Below, in pieces: positions 41,414 through 50,204 of a DNA stretch of 64,000 nucleotides; position 1 is the first letter of the stretch, and every line of letters begins with the position of its first letter. The DNA lies in the NCBI GenBank assembly GCA_003161615.1, contig PMOB01000032.1, positions 55,577 to 119,576 of the forward strand, in the 5' to 3' direction. Both the position numbers and the translations under genes were made by a program. The notes under the pieces were generated by a model. That model did no database searches. It had not been told where the DNA came from and was given only the letters and a program-made list of their open reading frames with translations. The DNA comes from Actinomycetota bacterium. Its GTDB lineage: Bacteria > Actinomycetota > Thermoleophilia > Gaiellales > Gaiellaceae.

Positions 41414-43383
41414 CAGACGTTCACCACCTCGCGCTCGGGCAACTCGATCTCGAGCACCCGCGTCGGCGCCTCCGACCCGCCGGGGAAGCGCGGGCCGGGC
41501 GGGAAGCGCTTGCGAAGGCGCTCCTGCCAGTCGACGACGACGCCCTGCGGCGTGAGGATCACCTGCACGATCAGGATCGCTCCGACGATCAGCGGGAACC
41601 AAAGCGTCGAGACTGGCGTGTGGGTGAGGAGCTCCGGCCCGAAGATGAGGAAGATCCCGCCGACGGCGGCCGCGGCTACCGACCGGACGCCGACGACGAT
41701 CGCGATCGCCACCACCGTCAGCGACTGCTGGAACGAGTACGCGCCTGCGCTGACCGAGCCGATCAGGGGAGCAAGCAGGCCTCCCGCCAGACCCGCGAGC
41801 CCCGCGGAGATGCCGAAAGCGACAAGCTTCCACGCGGTGACGTTCACGCCGCTCGTCGCGGCGGCGATCTCGGAGTTCCGGATCGCTCGCAGGACGCGGC
41901 CGGTCTTCGACCGGCTGAGGTTCCAGACCGCGAGCACCGCGACTCCGAATACGCCGAGCGCGAAAAGGTAGAAGGCGTAGCCGCCGTTGAGCGAGACGCC
42001 GAGGAAGCTCGGACGTCCCACCGTCCACGACGAGATCCCGCCGGAGAAGGAATCCCACGTTCCCGGCGCCAGCAGGAAGTTGTCGAAGAAGAGCGCGACC
42101 GCGATGGTGAGGATCCCGAGGAAGAGGCCTGAGAGCCGCAGCGCGGGGATGCCGACGAGCACGCCGACGCCGATCGAGGCGACGACGCCCAGCGCAAGCG
42201 CGGGCCAGAAGTTCCAGTGATGCCCCCCAACGAGCGACCCGACGGTGAAAGCTCCGATCGCAGCGAAGGAGTACTGGCAGAAGGAGATCTGACCGACGAG
42301 CCCCGTCAGCACGACGAGCGAAAGGACGATCAGCCCGACGATCAGGGCGTCCGCGGCGAGGTACTGGTAGTAGCCCGAGAGAAGGAGCGGCACCAAGATC
42401 CCAAGCCCGAGAGCAGTGCCCACGACGAGGCGCCGCAGCGGCGCGTTGCCAGTGGCGGGAACGGGCATGTAGTCCCTCCCCGCCGTGATGCGCTGCCGGA
42501 GACGCGCGCCGGGCCGGAAGAGGATCGCGAGCGTAAGCAGGACGAGCGCGAAGGTCACCGCGTGGCCGGCACCTGCGTTCGACGAGAAGATGCGGGGATA
42601 GGTCTCGGCCAGGCCGAGGAAGAACGCGCCCACAACCGTCCACGGCAGGCTCGTGAGGCGGCCGATCAGGGCCGCGGTAAAGGCGTCGATCACGACGATC
42701 GTGAGCGAGATCGGGTCGAAGTTGATGCTCGGCGTGATGAGCACGCCGGCGATCGCGCCCATCGCAGAGCCGGCGATCCACGACACCGCCATGACGCGGT
42801 TGACGTTGATCCCCCACAGCCGCGCCGCGTCCGGGTCGTCGGCGACCGCTCGCATCGACGTGCCGAAGGTCGTCCACCGCAGCACCGCGGCGGTGCCGAA
42901 CGCGAGGCCGAGTGCGACGACGACTGTCGTCAGCTGATCCCAGCCGACGACGACGGAGGTGCCGGGGAACGTGAAGCCGGAAGGCCGAACGAGCCTGACC
43001 GCTGCGTGATACGCGGTGTCCTTCCAGATCAGTCCGGCAGCCGTCTGGAGGACGAGCAGCCAGCCGATGGTCACGACCATCTTGTTCAGCGCCGAGCGTC
43101 CGGCGAGCGGGCGGATCGTGAAGCGCTCGATGATGTAGCCGAGCGCGCCGCCGGTTCCGATCGCAGCGAGCAGGCCGACGAGCGCCGGAGCCCCCATGAC
43201 GATCGAGACCTGGTACGCGACGAAGGCGCTGAACATCGACACCGCGCCCTGGGCGAAGTTCAGCACTCCCGAGACGCGGTAGATGAGGACGAGCCCGATC
43301 GCCGCCAGGGCATAGATCCCTCCGAGCGCAATCCCGATAACGGTGAAGCCGGGGAGCAGCCCCCATTGCACCGATGCGAGCAC
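41413..43383 (-). CDS. Fused LivH-LivM branched-chain amino acid permease
   Basis: 656 residues, twice the usual permease size. The first half (1-300) is LivH-like: GIALGGIYALAAIGLVLIYR and GVLNFAQGAVSMF, then GSAMGAIAGVL. The second half (325-625) is LivM-like: GLVGQISFCQYSFAAIGAF, GLFLGILTIAVALFFDN and ISAGLAGLAGGLLAPLIG. The junction lies near residues 305-325 (RQRITAGRDYMPVPATGN). About 16-18 spans. Binding-protein-dependent import of leucine, isoleucine, valine or other small amides. Confidence 0.92.
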   Translation of the reverse strand: MLASVQWGLLPGFTVIGIALGGIYALAAIGLVLIYRVSGVLNFAQGAVSMFSAFVAYQVSIVMGAPALVGLLAAIGTGGALGYIIERFTIRPLAGRSALNKMVVTIGWLLVLQTAAGLIWKDTAYHAAVRLVRPSGFTFPGTSVVVGWDQLTTVVVALGLAFGTAAVLRWTTFGTSMRAVADDPDAARLWGINVNRVMAVSWIAGSAMGAIAGVLITPSINFDPISLTIVVIDAFTAALIGRLTSLPWTVVGAFFLGLAETYPRIFSSNAGAGHAVTFALVLLTLAILFRPGARLRQRITAGRDYMPVPATGNAPLRRLVVGTALGLGILVPLLLSGYYQYLAADALIVGLIVLSLVVLTGLVGQISFCQYSFAAIGAFTVGSLVGGHHWNFWPALALGVVASIGVGVLVGIPALRLSGLFLGILTIAVALFFDNFLLAPGTWDSFSGGISSWTVGRPSFLGVSLNGGYAFYLFALGVFGVAVLAVWNLSRSKTGRVLRAIRNSEIAAATSGVNVTAWKLVAFGISAGLAGLAGGLLAPLIGSVSAGAYSFQQSLTVVAIAIVVGVRSVAAAAVGGIFLIFGPELLTHTPVSTLWFPLIVGAILIVQVILTPQGVVVDWQERLRKRFPPGPRFPGGSEAPTRVLEIELPEREVVNV

Positions 43384-43395
43384 GCTAGGCCCCCA

Positions 43396-44868
43396 TCAGA
43401 AGCAGTTCCACCCGGACGTGGTCTTCCAGCGCCCGTTGTAGTTATGGATCCACTGCAGACAGTGCAACGGGTCGTGGTTCCCCGATCCGTAGGTGATCGG
43501 CTGGGTGAGGCCGCCGTCGCTGTAGGCCTTGATCCCGTCGAGCGCGGTGACGAGGGTCTGGCGGTTGACGGGACCGTTGCCGATGTCCTCGATCGCCTTC
43601 ACGAAGACCTCGGCTGCCAGCCACTGGTACGTCGTGTAGGTGTCGAGCGCGCCGTACTGGCCCGGATAGAACTTGTGCACGGCCGCGAGATACTGCGCGA
43701 CCGCCGGCGTGCTCGAGTGGTCGAGGTACTCGAGCACCGGTGTCGCGGAATCGGCGCCGAACACCGCACAGGTCGAGCCGCAGCCCGAGGCGTATTGCGC
43801 GTTCGCCGAGGCCTTGTCCAGTCCGCCGCCGAGGACGGGCGGATGGAAATTCTGCCGCTCCATCGCCTGGAACAGGCGCGCATACGAGAACGGATCCACG
43901 AACGCCGCGACCGACTGCGCGCCGTCAGCCTGGAACTTGAGAACGACGTCGGTGTAGTCGGCCTTCGTGGCGTCGACCGTTTCGACGTCGACAGGCGAGA
44001 TGCCGCACTTCTTCATCGCATTCAGGAACGACTGCTCGACCGGAGCGATGAAGTTGGCGTTGAGGAAGATGACGCCAGGGCTCTTGAGCTTGAGCTCGCA
44101 AGCCCGGGTGCCGAGCGCCGTCCCCTCGGTGACGAGACTCGGCGTCGTGGGGAACGACAGCGGCGACGCGTACTCGGCCGGAACGCCGAGGCCGCCGATA
44201 ATCGGCACGCCTTGGCCGGTCAGGTACGGCGTCTCGGTCTGCTCGCCGGAGAGGGACAGCCAGCCGACGATCGCTAGGACGCCTTCGCTGATCAGCTTCT
44301 GGGCGCACTGGTGCGCGGCCGAGGGGTCGTACTTCGAGTCGCAGTCGATCAGTTGGAGCTTGTAGCCGTTGACTCCGCCCTGCGCGTTGACGAGGTCGAA
44401 GTAGGAGCGGACGGTGTCGCGCTCGACTGTCGCATCGACCGGTCCGGTCTCGTCAAAGATCCCGCCGACCGTGATGACGCCGTTGGACACTCCCTGCTGC
44501 GGATCCGACGTTCTTGCCCCCGAGCTCGTCTTGCCCGAGCTCGTCTTGCCCGAGCTCGTCTTGCCGGAGCTGGTCTTACCCGTGCTCGCCGGCTTCGAAG
44601 AGCCGGAGCTCGTCTGGCTGCTGCCGCCGCCGCCGCCGCCTGCCGTCACTACCGGGGCAGAAGTGCCGCCCGAGGAGGAGTGAACCTGGCCGGCGACTCC
44701 GCCCGCCGTCGGCTGCGACGTCGCGGGAGTCGTCTGCACCGTCGCGCCGGCCGACTGCGTAGCTGTGGCGTGCCCCGGATGCGCGAACTCGTACGCGATC
44801 GCTCCACCGATGGCGAGCGTCGCCACGACGTTCAGCGTCATGAACACGATCGCAACCCGTTCCCTCAT
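43396..44868 (-). CDS. Branched-chain amino acid ABC transporter substrate-binding protein, LivK-like, membrane-anchored
   Basis: 490 residues from ATG at 44868, with GGGAGA six bases upstream. An uncleaved-looking N-terminal span (VAIVFMTLNVVATLAIGGAIAYEF) is followed by a Thr/Ser/Gly-rich tether of about 100 residues including four GKTSS repeats, then a type 1 periplasmic-binding fold from GVITVGGIFDETGPVDATV onward. It supplies the liv permease encoded downstream. Four cysteines in the binding domain may form disulfides. The ligand is unknown; LivK relatives bind amino acids, urea or aromatics. Confidence 0.88.
   Translation of the reverse strand: MRERVAIVFMTLNVVATLAIGGAIAYEFAHPGHATATQSAGATVQTTPATSQPTAGGVAGQVHSSSGGTSAPVVTAGGGGGGSSQTSSGSSKPASTGKTSSGKTSSGKTSSGKTSSGARTSDPQQGVSNGVITVGGIFDETGPVDATVERDTVRSYFDLVNAQGGVNGYKLQLIDCDSKYDPSAAHQCAQKLISEGVLAIVGWLSLSGEQTETPYLTGQGVPIIGGLGVPAEYASPLSFPTTPSLVTEGTALGTRACELKLKSPGVIFLNANFIAPVEQSFLNAMKKCGISPVDVETVDATKADYTDVVLKFQADGAQSVAAFVDPFSYARLFQAMERQNFHPPVLGGGLDKASANAQYASGCGSTCAVFGADSATPVLEYLDHSSTPAVAQYLAAVHKFYPGQYGALDTYTTYQWLAAEVFVKAIEDIGNGPVNRQTLVTALDGIKAYSDGGLTQPITYGSGNHDPLHCLQWIHNYNGRWKTTSGWNCF
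44521..44580. repeat. 15-base tandem repeat inside the livK-like gene
   Basis: Three identical copies of CGAGCTCGTCTTGCC followed by a fourth with three changes, encoding the repeated GKTSS linker on the minus strand. Frame-preserving length; the number of copies may vary between strains by slippage. Confidence 0.9.
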
Positions 44869-45109
44869 GGGTCGTCTCCCTTTGGGGGTTACCGGAGTGG
44901 GCATCGCCGCAGCGATCCAGAAAACGTCTTCCGTTTCCCCGCCGGGCAATTCCGCAACCTCCCTGGAGGAGATTCTGTGTACGGGCTGTGTAAATCCGGC
45001 CGCAGGCGGTTGGCGCAGCCCTGATTTTGCGCCGCTTTTACCTCGCCCGGGCCGGGTCTTTGCGCGGGTCGGGGAGGATCGGAGGGACAGGACCAACCAG
45101 GGGGTAGAA

Positions 45110-45901
45110 ATGAAACGGTTGATCGTTCTTCTCGTCGCGGCGGCGGTTCTTGCGCCGGTTGCGGCGTCCGCGGGCGCAACAGCGAACACAACGAGCGCTC
45201 GCCTCGACTGTACGAAGCTGCGGGCCGCAATCGGCGCCACCGCATTCGGCCAGGCGTACTCGAGCTTCGGCGCTTGCGTCTCACGCTACGCGCCGGTCGA
45301 GCAGCAGGTGACCGTGAGCGCGCAGGCGACGTGCACGGCGCAGCAGGCGGATCCGAACTTCGCCACCACGCACGGCGGCAAGACGTTCGCCCAGTACTAC
45401 GGCAGCGGCAAGAAAGAGCGCAACGCGTTCGGCAACTGCGTCTCGACGGTCGCTAAGGCGAATAGCAAGAGCGAGCAGCAGGGGCGCGTGAATCCGGCCC
45501 GGACGTGCCGCTCGGAGCGCACGCAGCTCGGCACCTCGACGTTCAACGCGACGTACGGGAAGAACTCGAACGACCGCAACGCGTTCGGTAAGTGCGTCTC
45601 GGCGACCGCGAAGGCGCAGGTTCAGGACGAGGTCTCGGCCTCGAGTTCCTGCAAGTCGTCGCAGCAGACCGACCCGAACTTCGCGCAGACCTATGGGACG
45701 AACGCGGATCTCACCAACGCGTTCGGCAAGTGCGTCTCGACCACGGCCAGCGCTAAGTCCAACGCGCAGGAGCACGCGGTCGTCAACGCGGCGCGCACGT
45801 GCAAGGGCGCGAAGAAGTCCGACCCGTCGGGCTTCAACGCCAAGTACGGCAGCTTCGGGAAGTGCGTCTCGGCGCAGGTCTCGAAGTCCTCGCAGGCCTA
45901 G
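45110..45901 (+). CDS. Secreted protein of five Cys-paired repeats (NAFGKCVS motif)
   Basis: 263 residues from ATG at 45110. A signal peptide (AAAVLAPVAASAGA) is followed by five repeats of about 45 residues, each with one Cys near its start and one in the motif NAFGKCVS (or GSFGKCVS), separated by a conserved F-x-x-x-YG. Spacing suggests one disulfide per repeat. No known domain. The upstream 241 bases, shared with the divergent livK-like gene, should contain both promoters. A hairpin terminator follows. Confidence 0.75.
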   Translation: MKRLIVLLVAAAVLAPVAASAGATANTTSARLDCTKLRAAIGATAFGQAYSSFGACVSRYAPVEQQVTVSAQATCTAQQADPNFATTHGGKTFAQYYGSGKKERNAFGNCVSTVAKANSKSEQQGRVNPARTCRSERTQLGTSTFNATYGKNSNDRNAFGKCVSATAKAQVQDEVSASSSCKSSQQTDPNFAQTYGTNADLTNAFGKCVSTTASAKSNAQEHAVVNAARTCKGAKKSDPSGFNAKYGSFGKCVSAQVSKSSQA

Positions 45902-45912
45902 CTCGACGGACG

Positions 45913-45939
45913 GAAGGGCCGGCCACGCGTCGGCCCTTC
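45913..45939. terminator. Bidirectional hairpin between convergent genes
   Basis: GAAGGGCCG and CGGCCCTTC form a perfect nine-pair stem around a nine-base loop, 11 bases after the repeat-protein stop and 16 before the msrA stop. The T tract is weak (TGTCATT). Confidence 0.7.
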
Positions 45940-45955
45940 TGTCATTCGCGTCCAG

Positions 45956-46606
45956 CTACGCGGTCTTGAGCCCGACGGGGCAGGCGACGCCGGTACCGCC
46001 GAGGCCGCAGTAGCCGTTCGGGTTCTTGGCGAGGTACTGCTGGTGGTAGTCCTCGGCGTAGTAGAACGGGCCGGCGGCCGCGATCTCCGTCGAGATCGTC
46101 CCGTAGCCGGCCTGCGTGAGCTCGGCCTGGAACATGTCGCGCGTCGACTCCACTGTTTCCCGCTGCGCGTCGTCGGCCCAATAAATCGCCGAGCGGTACT
46201 GCGTGCCTACGTCGTTGCCTTGCCGGTTGCCCTGGGTCGGGTCGTGGCCTTCCCAGAACAGACGCAGGACGCCTTCGAGCGGCAGGACAGCCGGATCGAA
46301 CACGACGAGCACCGCCTCGGTGTGGCCGGTTTTCCCGGAGCAGACCTCCTTGTACGTCGGGTTCGGCGTGTAGCCGCCCGCGTAGCCGACGGCCGTCGTA
46401 TAGACGCCGTCCGCCTGCCAGAAGACCCGCTCCGCGCCCCAGAAACACCCCATTCCGACGACGAGCTGCTCCATCCCATCCGGGAACGGAGGCACGAGCG
46501 GCGTCCCGAGCACCTCGTGCCGCTCGGGAACGGGCATCGCCTCGGCGCGGCCGGGGAGCGCGTGCTCGGCGGAAACCTGCTTGGTCATCTTCTCGAAGAG
46601 GAACAT
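45956..46606 (-). CDS. msrA: Peptide methionine sulfoxide reductase MsrA
   Basis: 216 residues. Catalytic Cys in [48 protein letters not shown] and [17 protein letters not shown] complete the family pattern, with resolving cysteines in the C-terminal [13 protein letters not shown]. Reduces Met-S-sulfoxide. Homologues begin nearer PFPDG, so the N-terminal 40 residues are an extension. Confidence 0.94.
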   Translation of the reverse strand: MFLFEKMTKQVSAEHALPGRAEAMPVPERHEVLGTPLVPPFPDGMEQLVVGMGCFWGAERVFWQADGVYTTAVGYAGGYTPNPTYKEVCSGKTGHTEAVLVVFDPAVLPLEGVLRLFWEGHDPTQGNRQGNDVGTQYRSAIYWADDAQRETVESTRDMFQAELTQAGYGTISTEIAAAGPFYYAEDYHQQYLAKNPNGYCGLGGTGVACPVGLKTA

Positions 46607-46609
46607 GGC

Positions 46610-47059
46610 TCAAGGGTACGCAAGTGACCCAAGTGACTGACAGCTGACGCCGATCTGCGCTTCGGGAGGGTTGAGTCGCGAGAGCGCGGACCGCACACGA
46701 GCGGCCTGCTGCCGGCACGACCTGTGAGTCGTCCAGTTCACAACGACGTTGCCGCGGAAGCCATAGGCATACGTCATGGCCGACTGGTTGGAGTCGGATG
46801 TCACTGCGATGAGGAATGCGCCGGAGGACTTCCCCGTGATCACGCTGACACCGAGCTTCGTGCTCGGTGCGAGCACACCGATCAGATCAACGGTGGCCAC
46901 CTGAGAGTCGTGAGCCAACGTCAGCGGGATCCCTTCTGCTGCGAACGCGTGCTTCACCTGCGCGACGGTGTACGGAGGAAGCAGCGTGGCGCCCCCACCG
47001 AGCACGGCGGTCGGGACGATCGCGGCCGCCACAACGACAAGGGCGAAAAGGCGCGCCAT
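46610..47059 (-). CDS. Secreted small protein, unknown
   Basis: 149 residues with a signal peptide (ALVVVAAAIVPTAVLGGG). The mature part has YTVAQVKHAFAAEGIPLTL, a pattern seen in small actinobacterial secreted proteins, and two cysteines (HRSCRQQ, GVSCQSL) likely to pair. It is three bases upstream of the msrA start on the same strand. No family name. Confidence 0.6.
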   Translation of the reverse strand: MARLFALVVVAAAIVPTAVLGGGATLLPPYTVAQVKHAFAAEGIPLTLAHDSQVATVDLIGVLAPSTKLGVSVITGKSSGAFLIAVTSDSNQSAMTYAYGFRGNVVVNWTTHRSCRQQAARVRSALSRLNPPEAQIGVSCQSLGSLAYP

Positions 47060-47123
47060 TCGTCCGCTTGTATTGCAACCCGATCCTCACGTCAAGCTCA
47101 CGGAGGCCGGTTACCGTGGAGGC

Positions 47124-48044
47124 GTGATCGAGGCCAGCAACCTCACGAAGGACTACGGGGACAAGCGCGCCGTCGACGGGCTGACCTTCACCGTTCAGCC
47201 CGGCGTCGTGACCGGCTTCCTCGGCCCGAACGGTTCCGGCAAGTCGACGACGATGCGCCTGATCCTCGGCCTCGACGCGCCGAAGAGCGGCGACGCCACC
47301 GTCAACGGCCGCCACTACCGCGACCACCCCGCCCCACTCCATGAGGTCGGCGCGCTGCTCGAGGCGCGCTCCGTCCACACCGGGCGCTCAGCGTACAACC
47401 ACCTCCTCGCGCTCGCGCAGACACACGGGATCCCGAAGCGGCGCGTCAACGAGATGATCGACCTCGTCGGCCTCCACGACGTCGCGCACAAGCGCTCGGG
47501 CCAGTTCTCGCTCGGGATGGGGCAGCGGCTCGGAATCGCGGCCGCGCTGATCGGCGATCCGAAGACGGTGCTGCTCGACGAGCCGGTGAACGGCCTCGAT
47601 CCGGAGGGGATCCACTGGATCCGTAACCTCCTCAAGGGCCTCGCCGCCGACGGCAAGACGGTCTTCGTCTCCTCCCACCTGATGAGCGAGATGGCGCTCA
47701 CCGCCGACCACCTGATCGTGATCGGCCGCGGCAAGCTGATCGCGGACACGAGCGTCGAGGACTTCGTCGCGCACGCCTCTCAGAAGGTCGTGCTCGTCCG
47801 TTCGCCCGATCTCGCGCGACTGCAGGAAACGCTCGCCGGTCCAGGAGTCTCGTTCGAGACCGCCGAGCGTGGCGCGCTCGAGGTGCTCGGCCTGACGCCG
47901 GAGCAGGTCGGCGACGCAGCCGCGGCAGCCGGAATCGCGCTCCACGAGCTGACGCCGCAGCAGGCCTCGCTCGAGGAGGCGTTCATGCATTTGACGAAGG
48001 ACGAGCTCGAGTTCGGCGCGCAGCTCGAGGAGGTGGTCGCGTGA
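47124..48044 (+). CDS. ABC transporter ATPase, drug/antibiotic-export type
   Basis: 306 residues from GTG at 47124. Walker A LGPNGSGKSTTMRLIL, signature FSLGMGQRLGIAAALIG, Walker B TVLLDEPVNGLDPEG and H-loop SSHLMSEM. The C-terminal 80 residues match the CcmA/DrrA-type exporter ATPases (ending HLTKDELEFG). With the next gene it forms a two-part exporter; substrate unknown. Divergent from the secreted-protein gene by 64 bases. Confidence 0.9.
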   Translation: MIEASNLTKDYGDKRAVDGLTFTVQPGVVTGFLGPNGSGKSTTMRLILGLDAPKSGDATVNGRHYRDHPAPLHEVGALLEARSVHTGRSAYNHLLALAQTHGIPKRRVNEMIDLVGLHDVAHKRSGQFSLGMGQRLGIAAALIGDPKTVLLDEPVNGLDPEGIHWIRNLLKGLAADGKTVFVSSHLMSEMALTADHLIVIGRGKLIADTSVEDFVAHASQKVVLVRSPDLARLQETLAGPGVSFETAERGALEVLGLTPEQVGDAAAAAGIALHELTPQQASLEEAFMHLTKDELEFGAQLEEVVA

Positions 48045-48874
48045 CCGCCGCAACCCCTGCCGCCTCTCGCGTCCCGCAACTCGAGCACACCGGCCGCGTC
48101 ACGTTCCCGCGCGTCCTCCTCTCGGAGTGGACGAAGTTCCGCAGCGTCCGCTCGACCGCCTGGACGCTCGCGGTCGGGATCCTGCTCACGGTCCTCTTCC
48201 CGGTGCTCTTCGCGACCGTCACCTCGTCGCACTGGGGACAGATGTCGCCACAGGATCGCGCCAACCGGTCGCCGCTCGACATCGCGCTCGCCGGCGTCAA
48301 CGTCGCGCAGCTCGCGATCGCCGTCCTCGGCGTGCTCGTGATCACGGCGGAGTACTCGACCGGCTCGATCCGCTCGACATTCACCGCGGTGCCCAAGCGG
48401 CTGCCCGTCCTCTGGGCGAAGCTCCTCGACTACGCCGTCGTCTCCTTCGTCGTGATGGTGCCTGCCGTCCTGATCAGCTTCTTCGCGAGCCAGGCGATCC
48501 TCTCGCGCCACGACATCCTCCAGGTCTCGTTCACCGCGCCGGGCATCGCGCGCTGCGTGATCGGCGGCGCGCTCTACACGACGATGGTCGGGATCTTCGC
48601 GCTCGCGCTGGGCGCGATCGTCCGGAACACGGCAGGAGGAATCGCGGTCTTCGCCGGCATCTTCTTCGTCCTGCCGCCGCTTATGTTCACCCTGCCGCAG
48701 AGCTGGAACAACGCGATCAGCCAGTACCTGCCGAGCGACGCCGGACGGCAGATCTTCGCGCTCCAGCACGGCCAGCACACGCTGACGCCACTGGCCGGCG
48801 GGCTCGTGTTCGCGGGCTACTGCGCCGCCGCGATCGTCGTCGCCGCGTATCTCCTGCACCGCCGCGACGTCTAG
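48041..48874 (+). CDS. ABC-2 type export permease
   Basis: 277 residues from GTG overlapping the ATPase stop (GTGA). A short cytoplasmic start with VLLSEWTKFRSVRSTAWTL, then six spans, including the ABC-2 feature VLVITAEYSTGSIRSTFTAVPKR. Partner of the ATPase upstream; homologues export drugs or small metabolites. Confidence 0.88.
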   Translation: MTAATPAASRVPQLEHTGRVTFPRVLLSEWTKFRSVRSTAWTLAVGILLTVLFPVLFATVTSSHWGQMSPQDRANRSPLDIALAGVNVAQLAIAVLGVLVITAEYSTGSIRSTFTAVPKRLPVLWAKLLDYAVVSFVVMVPAVLISFFASQAILSRHDILQVSFTAPGIARCVIGGALYTTMVGIFALALGAIVRNTAGGIAVFAGIFFVLPPLMFTLPQSWNNAISQYLPSDAGRQIFALQHGQHTLTPLAGGLVFAGYCAAAIVVAAYLLHRRDV

Positions 48875-48890
48875 CTCGTAGAGTCAGCCC

Positions 48891-50177
48891 GTGGACGTCT
48901 TCGAGGCGGTTCAGGCCGCGCGCGAGGAGCACGGCGTACCGGGAGTCGCGGTCGGCGTGCTCGAGGACGGCGTCGAGCGTCACGAGAGCTACGGCGTGAC
49001 GAGCATCGAGAACCCGCTCGAGGTGACACCGGAGACGCTCTTCCAGGTCGGCTCGATCACGAAGACCTTCACCGGCACCGCAATCTGCCGGCTCGTCGCG
49101 CGGGGCGATCTCGACCTCGACCGGCCGGTGCGCGAGTACCTGCCGGAGCTCGCCCTCGCCGACCCCGAGGCGACGGAGCGCGTGACGCTGCGGCATCTCC
49201 TCTCCCACACGAGCGGTTGGTTCGGCGACTACTTCGACGACACCGGCTGGGGAGACGACGCGACCGCGGTCTACGTCGAACGGATGCGCGAGCTGCCGCA
49301 GCAGACCCCGGTCGGCGAGCTGTGGGCGTACAACAACTCCGGCTTCGTTCTCGCGGGCAGGGTCGTCGAGGCCGTCACCGGCAAGCCCTTCGAGGAGGCG
49401 TCCAAGGAGCTCGTCCTCGATCCGCTCGAGCTCGCCTCGACGACGTTCTGGCCGTGGGAGGTGATGACCGAACGCTTCGTCGTCGGCCATCTCGGCTTCG
49501 GGGACGACCTTCAGGTGGCGCGTCCGTGGCCGGTTGGCCGCTACGCCGCAGCGGCGGGCGGGATCTCCTCCACCACGCCGGACCTCCTGCGCTACGCGCG
49601 TCTCCATCTCGATCCACCGCCGGCGCTCGCCGTAATGCAAGCGCCGCAGGCTCCCGCCGCGGACGAGGGCGAGTGGGTCGGGCTGACCTGGTACGGCGAG
49701 GACCGCCACGGCACGATCCGCCACGGTGGCGGCACGAACGGCCAGATCGCGATGCTCCTCCTCGTCCCGGCGCGTTCCTTCGCGGTGGCGCTGCTCACCA
49801 ACCACTCGCCCGGCGGCCTGCAGGTGCTAGACGCGATGTTCCGGGCGGCCGGAGTTGCGGCGGACAAGCCGGAGCCGATCGACGACGCACCGGTCGACGA
49901 GTACGCCGGCGTCTACGAGACGGCCATGAACCGGGTCAAGCTCACACCCCTCGAGGGCGGCCGGATGCGCCTGGACAACGAGGATCTCGGTGGCTTTCCA
50001 AAGAAGGACTCGCCGCCCGGTCCGCAGCTGCCGCCCGCGGAGGCGATCTTCTACACACCGGAGCGCTGGTACATCGGGGAAGGGCCGCTGGTCGGGTCGC
50101 GTGGCCACTTCATTCGGGGCCAGGACGGCAACGTCCGCTGGCTCCGTTCCGGCGGCCGCCTCTACCGCCGCGTCTAG
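48891..50177 (+). CDS. Serine hydrolase of the beta-lactamase class C / penicillin-binding fold
   Basis: 428 residues from GTG. Active-site motifs: SITK (SxxK, in FQVGSITKTFTGTAI), YNNSG (YxN) and RHGGGTNG (HxG). No signal peptide is seen, so it is probably a cytoplasmic esterase or D-aminopeptidase-like enzyme and not a resistance lactamase. A C-terminal lipocalin-like extension (VDEYAGVYETAMNRVKLTPL) is present. Starts 16 bases after the exporter permease, possibly in its operon. Confidence 0.85.
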   Translation: MDVFEAVQAAREEHGVPGVAVGVLEDGVERHESYGVTSIENPLEVTPETLFQVGSITKTFTGTAICRLVARGDLDLDRPVREYLPELALADPEATERVTLRHLLSHTSGWFGDYFDDTGWGDDATAVYVERMRELPQQTPVGELWAYNNSGFVLAGRVVEAVTGKPFEEASKELVLDPLELASTTFWPWEVMTERFVVGHLGFGDDLQVARPWPVGRYAAAAGGISSTTPDLLRYARLHLDPPPALAVMQAPQAPAADEGEWVGLTWYGEDRHGTIRHGGGTNGQIAMLLLVPARSFAVALLTNHSPGGLQVLDAMFRAAGVAADKPEPIDDAPVDEYAGVYETAMNRVKLTPLEGGRMRLDNEDLGGFPKKDSPPGPQLPPAEAIFYTPERWYIGEGPLVGSRGHFIRGQDGNVRWLRSGGRLYRRV

Positions 50178-50204
50178 CGCCGCCGCGCCTGCGACGATGC
50201 AGGC

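Noticed and set aside
42217-44277. Long plus-strand frame (686 codons) opposite livHM and livK
   Set aside because: It is antisense to two well-supported transporter genes and its translation is Arg/Asp/Glu/Arg-rich nonsense typical of GC-rich shadow frames.
48891-50177. Antibiotic-resistance beta-lactamase
   Set aside because: The SxxK/YxN/HxG motifs are shared by many esterases and peptidases, and no signal peptide is present.
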